A stretch of 18,796 nucleotides of DNA from Monoraphidium neglectum (lineage: Eukaryota; Chlorophyta; Chlorophyceae; Sphaeropleales; Selenastraceae): assembly GCF_000611645.1 (NCBI RefSeq), contig NW_014013417.1, positions 9,373-28,168 of the forward strand. Reading direction: 5' to 3'. The notes under the pieces are model-generated. The model was not told the DNA's origin. It was given only the letters and a program-made list of their open reading frames with translations, and did not search any database. A program made the translations under genes and the position numbers. Shown in pieces: positions 1-8,364 of the stretch; the stretch's first letter is position 1, and each line of letters opens with the position of its first letter.

Positions 1-1356
1 ACACGATCAGGATGTGGTAGAACAGCTGCTCCGCCATGCCCCTAGCGTCCCAGTCCCACGAGTAGCGCTGCGGCCGCACCAGCTGGGCGCGGTCAGCACT
101 ACCTTGGTAGGCACGAAGCATCCTGCGAAAGGGTGTTGGGCACGCGCAACAACAATAAGGCCCAAGCACGTAAGCGCCCTTGCACAGAACCCAGCCCCGC
201 CCGACACCATTCAATACCAAGACAGAGAAGCCCCGTGATACACAGGTGCGCACCTGTCAGACACCTGCGCCGCCTTGAGTTCCGCCGGGCTTATGGTGGC
301 GCGCTGCACACCCACAAGCTGCGCGTCCACGACCGTCTGGTCGACATCAGCCTCGGCAAGACTGCGAAGCAATGAACCCGGGCGCGGCCGCGGCGCTGGC
401 CCAGCGCGCGCCGCCTCCCGAAGCGCCCGCTCGCGCATAGGCGCCGCCGACTGCAGCAGCTGCTGGAGCACGAGGCGGGCATCATCCCGCCCAAGCAGCA
501 GCTCGTTGTGCGACTGCAGCAGCGCGCAGGCCGAGAAGGCCCCGGCGCCACCGTGCACCCCGCCAACGGCAGCCGGCAGCGGCGCCGCAGCACGCAGCAC
601 GTGCTCCATGCCCTCCTGCGCATCCACCAGCGTAGCCAAGGCAGGGTGCGCCTCAAGCAGGCTGTCAAGGTCTGTCATCTGCGCTTCGCCACCGAATCCG
701 CTGGCATCCTCGGCCGCATCCTCCAGGAGCTCGGCCAAGCCTGCAGCCTGAACGACCGCCGCCGCCGCTTCAGCAGCAGCCAGGGCGGCACCAGCGGCCG
801 CAGAGGCCGCGGAGGACGCCGCCAAAACGGCGCTGCTGCGAGCCCCAGCACGCCCATCTACAATCGCGTTGCACAGGGCTGTGCGCCGGTCAACCAACCC
901 CTGTAACATCGCCATGACGTCGCCAGACCCAGGCGCGCTGCTTCTGACCGCAGGCAGCGCCGCTGCGGAAGCGGCGCCGACACCCGCGCGGGCTGATTGC
1001 AGGGCCTCCGAGAGCGCGGCAGCAGCGCCGCGGCCACGGTCACCCAACAGAGCTGCCGCCGCAGGCGTCGCTCGAGCAGCGGCGCTCAAACCAGCCGCAC
1101 GGCGAGCAGGCGGCGACGCCGTGTACGACGCGTCATCAGACGCCGCACTCAGGCGGTGGCCCAGGGTCGCGTCGCGGCCCTGAGCACGCGCGACGTCCCA
1201 TCGCAACGGCGGCGCAGGCACCGGCGGTGACCCGTCACCGCCACGCGCGGCCGACCCGCCCGAGCTGCGGGACGAAGTCTCCAGAGATCTCAAGGACATC
1301 GAAGACGCCGGGGGCACGCCCAAGAAGCCGGGCAGGCCCCCCATCGAATAAGCCAT
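1..1356 (-). CDS. Unrecognised alanine-rich protein, 5' part (runs off the left edge)
   Basis: I do not recognise this protein and assign no function. Exon 1 is 1356-254. It starts at an ATG in strong context (ACCATGG), and an in-frame TGA lies only 27 nt upstream (1383-1381), so the start is well fixed unless an upstream coding exon exists. The donor is ACAG|GTGCGC at 253 and the acceptor TTTCGCAG ends at 123, giving a 131-nt intron. Exon 2 (122-1) joins in phase 2 and reads MLRAYQGSADRAQLVRPQRY followed by a less biased stretch rich in W, Y and F. The visible product is 408 aa. Residues 1-140 are low-complexity (S, A, G, P, R). The middle holds Ala-rich probable helices, with a Leu/Ala-rich helical stretch ending in LLEDAAEDASGF. 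The part nearest exon 2 (LLQSHNELLLG, LVLQQLLQSA, MRERALREA) looks like a helical or coiled-coil domain. No signal peptide or membrane segment is evident. Frame continuity across the splice supports a real gene. Confidence 0.7.
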
Positions 1357-2088
1357 GGTCTGGCCAGGCGCAGCCTGCACTCATGCACACGAGGAAGGAA
1401 CAGCGGGAGGTCATGGGTGATAAATAAGCACTATCACACAAGCAACAAAACTGCTGCATCATCGCGGTCATCCACTTTCCGCACCGTCAAAGCTGCGCCC
1501 GAAAAGCGAGACGAGCGCCAGGAGACATCGCGAGCACCAAATCACGATCGATGCTCACAGACAGGCAAATATAATGGGTGATTCAATGACCACCGAACCC
1601 TGGCGGAACCTGTGATGATAGTCACCCAGAAAAATTACAGCTCCGGCAGGTGACCCGCCGCCAGGCAGCACAAAGGCAGCCTAATCTACCATGCCCACCC
1701 CCTCCATCCCGCCAACATGCCACACGAAATCATATAAGCCCCCTACCAGCCCCTCCAACCCCCTCCAACCCCCCGGCGCCTGCCGTAACATCCAAACTCG
1801 GCCGCCGACCGAAAATGAAGGGCCCGGCTTGGGCTACAGCAGCATTTTGCAGGTTCTCAACGGCAGAGCAATACCGACTCAACACAAGCAAAGCTGTATG
1901 CTGTGCTGATACCTAGAGTGTGTGTCTTCTTCCTGCCACCCTGGCCGGTGCTGAGAGGCCGCCTGCCTGATATTTGTGCCCACGACCAAGAAGCGTCAGG
2001 TGAACCTCCAAGACACCGACCGTCAGAAGACAGGCAGCAGCGCTGTTACAACACCGCATTGAAACATCCTGCAGGCCCCGCGAAGAGA
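1357..2088. other. Intergenic: 3' region of the bL9 gene and upstream region of the alanine-rich gene
   Basis: No gene is supported here. Both neighbours are on the minus strand, so this 732-bp stretch should hold the 3' UTR of PRPL9 (right end) and the promoter and 5' UTR of the alanine-rich gene (left end). An AT-rich TATA-like stretch (TTATTTA on the minus strand, 1421-1427) lies about 65 nt upstream of that gene's ATG. Around 1740-1775 the plus strand is very C-rich with a short tandem repeat (CCCCTCCAA twice). Confidence 0.6.
2045..2049 (-). terminator. Poly(A) signal TGTAA for the bL9 gene
   Basis: The plus strand reads TTACA, so the minus strand carries TGTAA, the usual green-algal polyadenylation signal. 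It lies 40 nt after the PRPL9 stop codon (2091-2089), a plausible 3' UTR distance. Cleavage would be expected within about 10-20 nt to the left. Confidence 0.6.
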
Positions 2089-3800
2089 TCACTTCTTCTT
2101 GCCCTGCTGCACCTTCTCCTTCTGGATGACCACGCTGAAGGTGCCCACCACCTCGGGGTGCAGGCGCACCTGCGCCTCAAAGGTGCCGACCGCCTTGATG
2201 TCGGGCAGGGTCAGGTCCTTCTCGTCAATCAAGCGGCTGGTTTGCTGGTAGACCGCGTCGATGACCTCCTGCTTCTGGACGCTGCAGGGGCGGCGTGGGG
2301 TGGCGGGCAGGGGCAAGCCGCCGGGCGGCAAGGGCTCAGGAGCAGCCGGCAGAGGGCGGAAAACAGGGAAGGAGGCTCTTGCACGCGAGTGGCTGCGGCA
2401 AGAGACAGCCTGGAGGCCTGCTAAAAGCGAGTGTGCACGCCTGTAGGGTGGCTGACACCTGCGTCCCCTCCTCGACCCTGCGCCACGCAGTGCAGGCTGC
2501 ATGCGCGCCGTACACGTCTGCGAGGGACTCACACAGCAAACAGCTGGTCCTTGTCGCCGGTCTTCTTCTTCAAGATGAACTTGCCGATGGTCCCCAGGGC
2601 GTTGGCAAAGGCCTGCGCCTGGGCCTTCTCCTGTGAAGCCGCCGAGCGGGACGGAAGCGACCGCGGCGTCAGCACAAGCGGACGGCCCCGCGGGCGTGTC
2701 ACGCCCAAGCCGCCACCAGCAATCGCGGTACTGCCATTCCCTGCCATACAAGCCTGCAATGGATAATTGAATCATGCTGCTGCCGGCTGCGGTCCGCTGC
2801 TCGGCTCCCTGTTGCGACTACACTAGCTCATAGCGCTCAACCCCGCCCAGACCCACCTCCAGCTTGGCGCGGACGGCGTCCTCCTTCTTCTTGCGCAGCT
2901 TCCTGTCAGCCGCAAACAACATGGCGAGAATGATGAGCAGCCGCGGCGACCAACGCAAGAGTGGAGTGAGGGTCATCCCACGAAGCAGCTTCACTGCTTC
3001 GTTCAGTTGGCCAATCCCGCCGCTGCTGCCACCGCGAGCACCAAACCAGGCATCCCAATCGTGGACAGTCGGCCCTAGGTGTCACAAACAAACACCACCC
3101 TCCGCGAGCTCACTCGAGGATGCCGTCGCTGGCGACGCGCGCGATGCCGTTGGGCAGCAGGTAGTTGCGCAGGTAGCCGATTGGCACGGTCAACAGCTCG
3201 CCCTCCTTGCCCACATTCTCAAGGTCCTTGGTCAGGATAACCTGCGGCCACGCGCGCCGCATGGGGAGGGTATGCGTCATGGCATCGTGTTGGTGCCCGC
3301 GTTCGGTGTGCCAGGAGTGCACAGCTTGGTGCTCCCAGCCTGGATGAGGGGCTCGGGGGTCCTCAAAGCCACTGCACTGGCAGCTATAGCGTGCGCCCCA
3401 GGCCATTGTTGCCGCGCAAGACGAGGCAGGAACAATCAGTCATTGATGCCGCTGTGGACCGTGAGCGCTTTCAGTGGTAACTGCCTGGCCAGGCCCCGGC
3501 TGAGGCTGCACGGCGGCCGCTCGCGCTGCGCCACGCAACTGAGCAACACCAGCCACCCGCACGCGCTCCGCCTCAAGTGCAGGGCGCCTTCATTGGCGCA
3601 CCTTGGCCTTCTTCTGCACCCGCTTGTTCGCCTCCACGCGGACTGTGGACGCCCGGCTCGCCTTGAAAGGCTGCTGCTGCCTGAAAGCTCCCCGCTGCGA
3701 GCACAGGCAACCAATGAGCCCGCATTGGATTGCAGTAATGACTATACGCGCATCCATCCGCCATACCGCTTACCAGGGAGCTGCTGCTGCTGGCCAGCAT
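2089..3800 (-). CDS. PRPL9: Plastid 50S ribosomal protein bL9, nuclear-encoded, 6 exons
   Basis: Structural protein of the chloroplast large ribosomal subunit, made in the cytosol and imported. Exons on the minus strand: 3800-3774, 3694-3602, 3241-3114, 2902-2857, 2630-2533 and 2281-2089. All joins keep frame and use GT-AG, giving 194 aa. Residues 1 to about 30 ([19 protein letters not shown]...) are Ser/Arg-rich without acids, like a chloroplast transit peptide. Residues 41-83 carry the bL9 N-terminal domain, [19 protein letters not shown], then [13 protein letters not shown]; this fits the classic L9 signature, including G51, G54, V59, G62, N66, L68, G72 and A74. Residues 84-105 are the charged connecting helix. 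The C-terminal domain includes [18 protein letters not shown] and ends in a lysine tail (GKKK). ATG 3800 is chosen because it gives a normal transit peptide; the in-frame extension upstream has no ATG. Exon 1 is only 27 nt. It diverges from NF-YC. Confidence 0.95.
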
Positions 3801-4587
3801 TGCTGGTGGCGTGCTCTGCTGTGTCCCCTTTGCTGGTGTGTAGACGAGTGCAGGAGACAAAGCAGTCCAGTTGAGCTTCTTGCGATTGCACACTATTGTC
3901 TAGAGAGTTATCGAGAGTATCGAGGAGGACACAAAGACTCACCCTGCGCCCCCTCAATCCCGCGTGGAGTGCCGACCTGCCTTGGCCCCGCCCCAGGCGT
4001 CCAGCCTAATCAAGGCCGATGAAGGTTTGTATACATGTCCATCTTGCACTCTCAGCTCGTAATATAAGCCTGTCAAGATCTGCCGAGCGTGCCACTGCTC
4101 GCCTGGTGCGCTGTTGCTTCGCACAGCTCGACAGCAGTGGTATGTGCGTTTGCTTGCAAGCTAGAAGCGGAGCAGAGAGCTCGTGCGTGCCTGTGGGTGT
4201 GCGACGGTGCGCCAACACACACCACGCTGAGCGTCGTCAGCCAGCGTGGGCTCACCTGTGTTTGCCTCAATTGCAGGAGGCCATCGGCTCAGGCCCGCGC
4301 ACGGCAGCTAGCGAGTTGTGAGGGGCTGCAGAACAGGCAGTCAAGAGCGGCCACGCAGCCGCGTCAGCAAGGCAACGCGGTCGGGGGACGTGCAAAGTGA
4401 CAGCGCAGCACCAGCGGCGCACTGGCGGCGGAGGCGGCAGCTGCCGCAGTACCATTAGCAACAGCACCCATCAGTACGAGTGGCTGCTGCCATTCAGTAG
4501 CAGCAGCAGGGCAGCAGCCGGAGCAGCAGAACAGCAGCACCAGCAGCACCAGCAGCAACAACAGCAACAACAGCAGCCATACCAGCG
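3801..4587. promoter_or_regulatory. Divergent upstream region shared by PRPL9 (minus) and NF-YC (plus)
   Basis: These 787 bp separate two start codons facing away from each other, so both promoters and 5' UTRs must lie here. A TATA-like TATAAG occurs at 4063-4068 on the plus strand, about 520 nt before the NF-YC ATG. The sequence ending TTTGCCTCAATTGCAG at 4277 looks like a 3' splice site, so the NF-YC 5' UTR may contain an intron. I saw no CCAAT pentamer on either strand inside this interval. A short near-tandem ATCGAGAGT/ATCGAGGA lies around 3908-3927. None of these sites is proven. Confidence 0.45.
4496..4577 (+). repeat. CAG/CAA-rich tract in the NF-YC 5' leader
   Basis: About 80 nt made mostly of CAG, interrupted by CAA, GGC and CCA units, ends 10 nt before the NF-YC start codon. 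In the NF-YC frame it has stop codons at 4456-4458 and 4498-4500 and no ATG before 4588, so it is read as untranslated leader. In another frame it would encode polyglutamine, but I found no ATG giving access to that frame. Confidence 0.6.
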
Positions 4588-6380
4588 ATGCAGCGCTACG
4601 ACGCAGGCAGCGATGACCCCTCCGACGCGCCCAGCGCTGGCAACGAGGAGGAGCAGGTGTGCTGACTCTGGCAGACTGCAGGATGGGGCGCGTGCACGGC
4701 TCGCCCGCGCTCGTCAAGCTGAGGGTGCTGCCGGGGCGACTGCAAACGATTGCGCCGCCTCGAGCGACAAGCATTGCCTTGGCTGAACGCGGCTGGACCG
4801 CCAGGCAATGCACGGCGCTCAAACAGCCAAGTGCCGACACGCGCCGCGCGTTTTCTCTGGCGGCCACCCATCGCCGGCGCTGCGCAGGTGCGCGCGTTCT
4901 GGCGCAGCATGCAGGGCGAGGTGGAGCAGGTGGGGAACGACCCGGCAGAGTTCAAGAACCACCAGCTGCCGTTGGCACGCATCAAAAAGGTGTGGGGCTT
5001 CTCGCCGTGCCCCCCAGGAAGGGGCTCATGCCGACGTGCAAGAGCCCGTCGGGCCCCTCAAAGCCCCTCGCCCTGGCGCGAGCGCGCCTGCCTGCGAGGG
5101 TATGCAGGGAGACGCAGCCCGCGGCGCTGCCCCACCAGGCTAGCATGCGGCCAGAGCGGCAACCGTTGGCCAGGTCAAGCGCAAAGCCCATAGAGTGGCG
5201 TCTGGCGGATTGACGCCGCGCTCCACTGGGGTGGGCGTCCCAAGCTTGGAGACATTGCTGCCTTGATGCTGACCGGCCCCTGCCCAACTCCCCACCCGGC
5301 CCCCGGCCTCGGACCTTTGAAACCTCCTCCCCCAAATCCACTCAGATCATGAAGTCTGACGAGGACGTGCGCATGATCAGCGCGGAGGCCCCCGTGCTGT
5401 TTGCGAAGGCCTGCGAGCTCTTCATACTCGAGCTCACACTCAAGGCAAGGCCTGGGGGCACCTGCTGGCTGCTGCTGCACCTCCTGCTTTGGCTCAGCTT
5501 GAGCGTCAAATGGGCTGGGGTGGGTGTGTACGCGCAGCTTGCTGATGAATATTTTTGTCCTGACTCGTACACGGCGCGGCACCCAACCTTGCCGCCCACG
5601 ACAGGCGTGGCTGCACGCCGAGCGCAGCAAGCGGCGCACGCTGCAGCGGTCTGACATTTCTGCGGTGGTCAACTCCACTTACGTCCTGGACTTTCTGGTG
5701 GGTGGGGTTGGGGGATTTGAGGGGCGACCACGTGTTGGATGTTGGTGCAGAGAAGGGTGTCAGTGCGGAGGAGTGTGGTCGTTCGTGCACCTTTGTCACG
5801 CATGCTGAGGGGATGCACGTGCGAGGCGAGGCGCGCTGCGGCAATGCGGTTTATCAGCATGGGCTGTCCTGAAGCCCTGGTCAATTGGAATGCGCCTGAG
5901 GTTGACACCTCACCTGTACCGGCGGCCCAGCCAAGTTAAAGTGGCGCACACTTGAACGCTGGCTCTCCTGCACACCACCTTCTGGCCCTGCAGCAAGACA
6001 TCATACCGAAGGAGGGGGACGAGCCCCAGGGCGGCGGCGCAGACGGCGCGGGCGGCAGTGGGCACGCCGGCGGCGTTGCGAGCGGCGGCGGCGCGACGCC
6101 GGTGTCGCCTGACGCGGCCGCAGCGCAGGCGCACGCGCAGGCGGCGGCGGCGGCCGCGGCTGCGGCGCAGCCCTCCATGTACTACGCGCCCTACCCTTCA
6201 GGCATGGCGGTGCCCGTCCCGATGCAGCAGCAGCAGGTGGACCCGATGGCGTTCATGGCGGCCCAGCAGATGCAGCAGCAATGGGCGGCGCAGGCGGCGG
6301 CGATGCAGGCCGCCGCGGCGATGGGGGCGGGCGCGGGGACGCCGCAGCTGCCCACTGGGGACACCGGCAGCCAGCTGTGA
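4588..6380 (+). CDS. NF-YC: NF-Y transcription factor subunit C (HAP5-type histone-fold protein), 5 exons
   Basis: NF-YC pairs with NF-YB through a histone fold and, with NF-YA, binds CCAAT boxes in the nucleus. Exons: 4588-4656, 4888-4989, 5346-5444, 5605-5701 and 5998-6380, giving 249 aa. Family motifs: FW at 27-28, [13 protein letters not shown] at 45-57, then [20 protein letters not shown] (58-77), [13 protein letters not shown] (78-90), [19 protein letters not shown], and DFLVDIIPKE at the end of the core. The tail is Gly/Ala-rich and then Gln/Met/Ala-rich ([20 protein letters not shown]), typical of an activation region. The third intron (5445-5604) begins with GC instead of GT. The last junction is ambiguous: CTG|GTGGGT with CTGCAG|CAAG would give LQDII instead of the conserved LVDII. 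ATG 4588 is the first in frame after a stop at 4498. One oddity is [11 protein letters not shown], where the family usually has a T-D-I-F-D-F-L-like run. It shares its upstream region with PRPL9. Confidence 0.95.
5445..5604 (+). other. Non-canonical GC-AG intron (NF-YC intron 3)
   Basis: Exon 3 ends CTCAAG at 5444 and the intron starts GCAAGG; the acceptor is CACGACAG, ending at 5604. The flanking exons encode LELTLK and AWLHAE, which are contiguous in NF-YC proteins. No GT near this point gives the conserved join. The intron is 160 nt. The donor otherwise matches consensus well (AAG|GCAAG), as GC donors usually do. Confidence 0.85.
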
Positions 6381-6787
6381 TGCAGCGGTTGCATTTCTGC
6401 TTGGCTCCCCTCGCGCCCCTCTTGCTCCACTATTCACTTACGCCGCCCAGCAACGCTTTGTGAATGACATGACTCGCTGATCTTGACATTTGAAACCATG
6501 TAATTGCTTGGCTCAGTTCTCGTCTCGGTTGAAAGCTCAGAATCTGTGCCTAAAGGAGCCCCTGCAGCCAAACATTGCTCACCTCCCAGGATGGAGGAGA
6601 AGTAGCCCAACGCTCATACTCAGGGCAGCAGCCCCCCCAGTGCATGTGCCCCATGGCAGATTCTCAATGGCGCTGTGTTTATTCGCGTGTGCGTCGCCGG
6701 CAGGCGCATCAAAGTCTGCCACCAGCCTTCTGAGTACCAAAACCCTGCATCTAGCACAAACCCCGAGGTGGGCGCTTGTAATCTACA
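6381..6787. other. NF-YC 3' UTR and flank, no gene seen
   Basis: This holds the NF-YC 3' UTR up to about 6520 and then unannotated sequence leading into the repeat. I see no ORF with coding character and no RNA gene. Confidence 0.5.
6499..6503 (+). terminator. Poly(A) signal TGTAA for NF-YC
   Basis: TGTAA lies 119 nt after the NF-YC stop codon on the coding strand, in the context ACCATGTAATTG. It is the first match downstream of the stop and the likely polyadenylation signal. Confidence 0.65.
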
Positions 6788-7706
6788 AGATGATACGAAC
6801 GTTTTGTCAGGGCTGTGGCAGGGACCATTCTACTCAACGAGCCAAGATTGCATCCCATCACATCGCAACCTGTACATTGCAAGTCTGGCAGAATCATCAT
6901 ATCTGGCCGCTTGTGCAAACGGCAAGGGATGGGGGGGGGGAGAGATGAAGCGGCCGCGGGGCCAGCGAGAGGGGGGGTGCAGACAGTGTGAAGCCGCTCC
7001 AGCGCAGGACCCAGCGCCAGCAGGTGATGTTGCTGCACCTAATCCGTAAAGCATTAAATTGTCTGATCATGCAAGAATGATTGGCCCACAGCAGCTGTGC
7101 GCGATGCTTCTATCGCAACAGCAGCGCGGCCAACGAAGCAGTCAAAGCGGGGTCGTGCCCTCAGCTGTGATGGCACCATGCGCTTGAGCCAGGGGTTAGG
7201 CATGCATCCGTCAATTGATCTGTCATCTGGCTGGACAAACTGGCCTGCACGCCTGTCGTACGATACAGTAACGGCAGGCGGCCTTCGCGACCGCCCTTCC
7301 AGTTGCCAGCAAGTCCAGACGCCTTCAACAGAATCGGTCAATGATCATTCATTCGATAATTTTAATTACCGTTTAGCCACATACCGTGCATCAACAGTGC
7401 AAGCACGACCTGGCTTCAAGCATCATGAGCAGGACCCAAACACAAGCAAGCCTGCTACCACTGAAAGCATGTTGATGAGGCTCTGTGGTATGTCGCCATT
7501 TTGCGAGCTCGCAGCGGTGAGGCCCTTCGCTCGTCGCGGACTCATATCCCACGATTCGCTTTTGCGGTTACATGCGGTTTTGAATGTGTGATACGCCTGC
7601 AGAGCACGGGCATAACGAACATCACTGCCGTCGCTGAAAACTCAGTGCGCACGCCCCATGTGCGGTGCGCTGCGCTGCAGCAGCAGCGGCTGCTGCACCG
7701 GGTGCG

Positions 7707-7749
7707 GATGAGATATGCACGTGCGCTGCAGATGAGGTATGCACGCGCC
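7707..7749 (+). repeat. 24-bp tandem duplication inside copy A
   Basis: GATGAGATATGCACGTGCG at 7707-7725 recurs 24 nt later as GATGAGGTATGCACGCGCC at 7731-7749. The matching place in copy B (around 10690) has no such pair, so the duplication probably arose in copy A after the two copies separated. Confidence 0.5.
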
Positions 7750-8340
7750 CCGCCGCCGGCGCTGACTCTCGCCCCTCACCTCACCTTGAAAGCAAGGCGT
7801 CGACTGCAAGCTGCTGCATGCAGTGCCAGTGCCCATCCCGCATGCCTGCTCACTGCATAATGCAAATCATCGCCACTGCTTGCGAAGAAGGCAATTGCAA
7901 ACCAACGGGTCATGGCACTGCCGGGCGTTCTGCTCAGGCGTTTGCCTTGCTAAGCAAGCCAAACTAGATGCGGGCTGCTGGCCTGAGTCTGGGGATGGAT
8001 GATCCCGGGTCCACAGTTCGGGGCTGAACCGCCCCTGCCTGCTGCCCGGGGGACATGGCTGCTCGCCGTATGGTGTGGGGAGAGGCACGCCTTGAACCAT
8101 GTGTCCGTTTGCGCTTTGAATGTGGTCTCCCTGAAGGGCTTGGTGCTCGGTGTTCGCGGCTTCGGGCCTGGCACTTGGCACTTCGACCTTACTAACCACA
8201 GGAGCGGCTTGCAACAGCCGACCCGGCGACCGGCGCATCCCGGGGGCCTCCCTGCGCGGGGGCTCTGTCTGGGGGCAAATGGTCGTAGCCCGCGCCGTCG
8301 CCTCAACAGCGTGGCGTGGGCAAGCTGTTGACCAGTACTG

Positions 8341-8351
8341 GGTTCAAGGCC
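8341..8351 (+). other. tRNA B-box-like motif at the end of copy A
   Basis: GGTTCAAGGCC fits the RNA polymerase III B-box consensus GGTTCRANNCC at every position. The same 11-mer ends copy B at 11330-11340, inside a shared 14-mer. No convincing A box sits at the usual distance, so this is a motif match and not a tRNA gene. Confidence 0.3.
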
Positions 8352-8364
8352 CTACGCTGGTTGT

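Larger units (their letters stand above)
6788..8364 (+). repeat. Diverged 1.6-kb direct repeat, copy A
   Basis: This copy aligns in the same orientation with 9736-11358 at a nearly constant offset of about 2.96-2.99 kb. Shared anchors in order: GCTGTGGCAG; ACAGTGTGAAGC; GGACCCAGC followed by CAGCAGGTG; AGCTGTGCGCGATGCT; GTCAAAGCGGGGTC; GATGGCACCATG; GGTGAGGCCCTTCGCTCGTC; GCTGCATGCAGTG; GCTTGCGAAGAAG; CTGAGTCTGGGGATGGATGA; GATCCCGGGTCC; GTGTTCGCGGCTTCGGGCCT; CTGGGGGCAAATGGTCG; GGGTTCAAGGCCCT. The left part is patchy; the part from about 7790 on is much better conserved. The exact ends are uncertain. No reading frame stays open in both copies, and I found no transposase or polymerase motif. Confidence 0.75.

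Noticed and set aside
1235..1471. Separate 78-codon minus-strand gene upstream of the alanine-rich gene
   Set aside because: It overlaps the well-supported start of that gene in another frame and shows no domain; at most it acts as an upstream ORF.
3573..3893. N-terminal extension of PRPL9 to 3893
   Set aside because: The apparent start is GTG, not ATG; the frame in between has no ATG before 3800, and the ATG at 3800 gives a proper transit peptide.
4364..4867. Minus-strand frame with a polyleucine run, resembling a membrane protein
   Set aside because: The leucines are the reverse translation of the CAG-rich NF-YC leader and exon 1.
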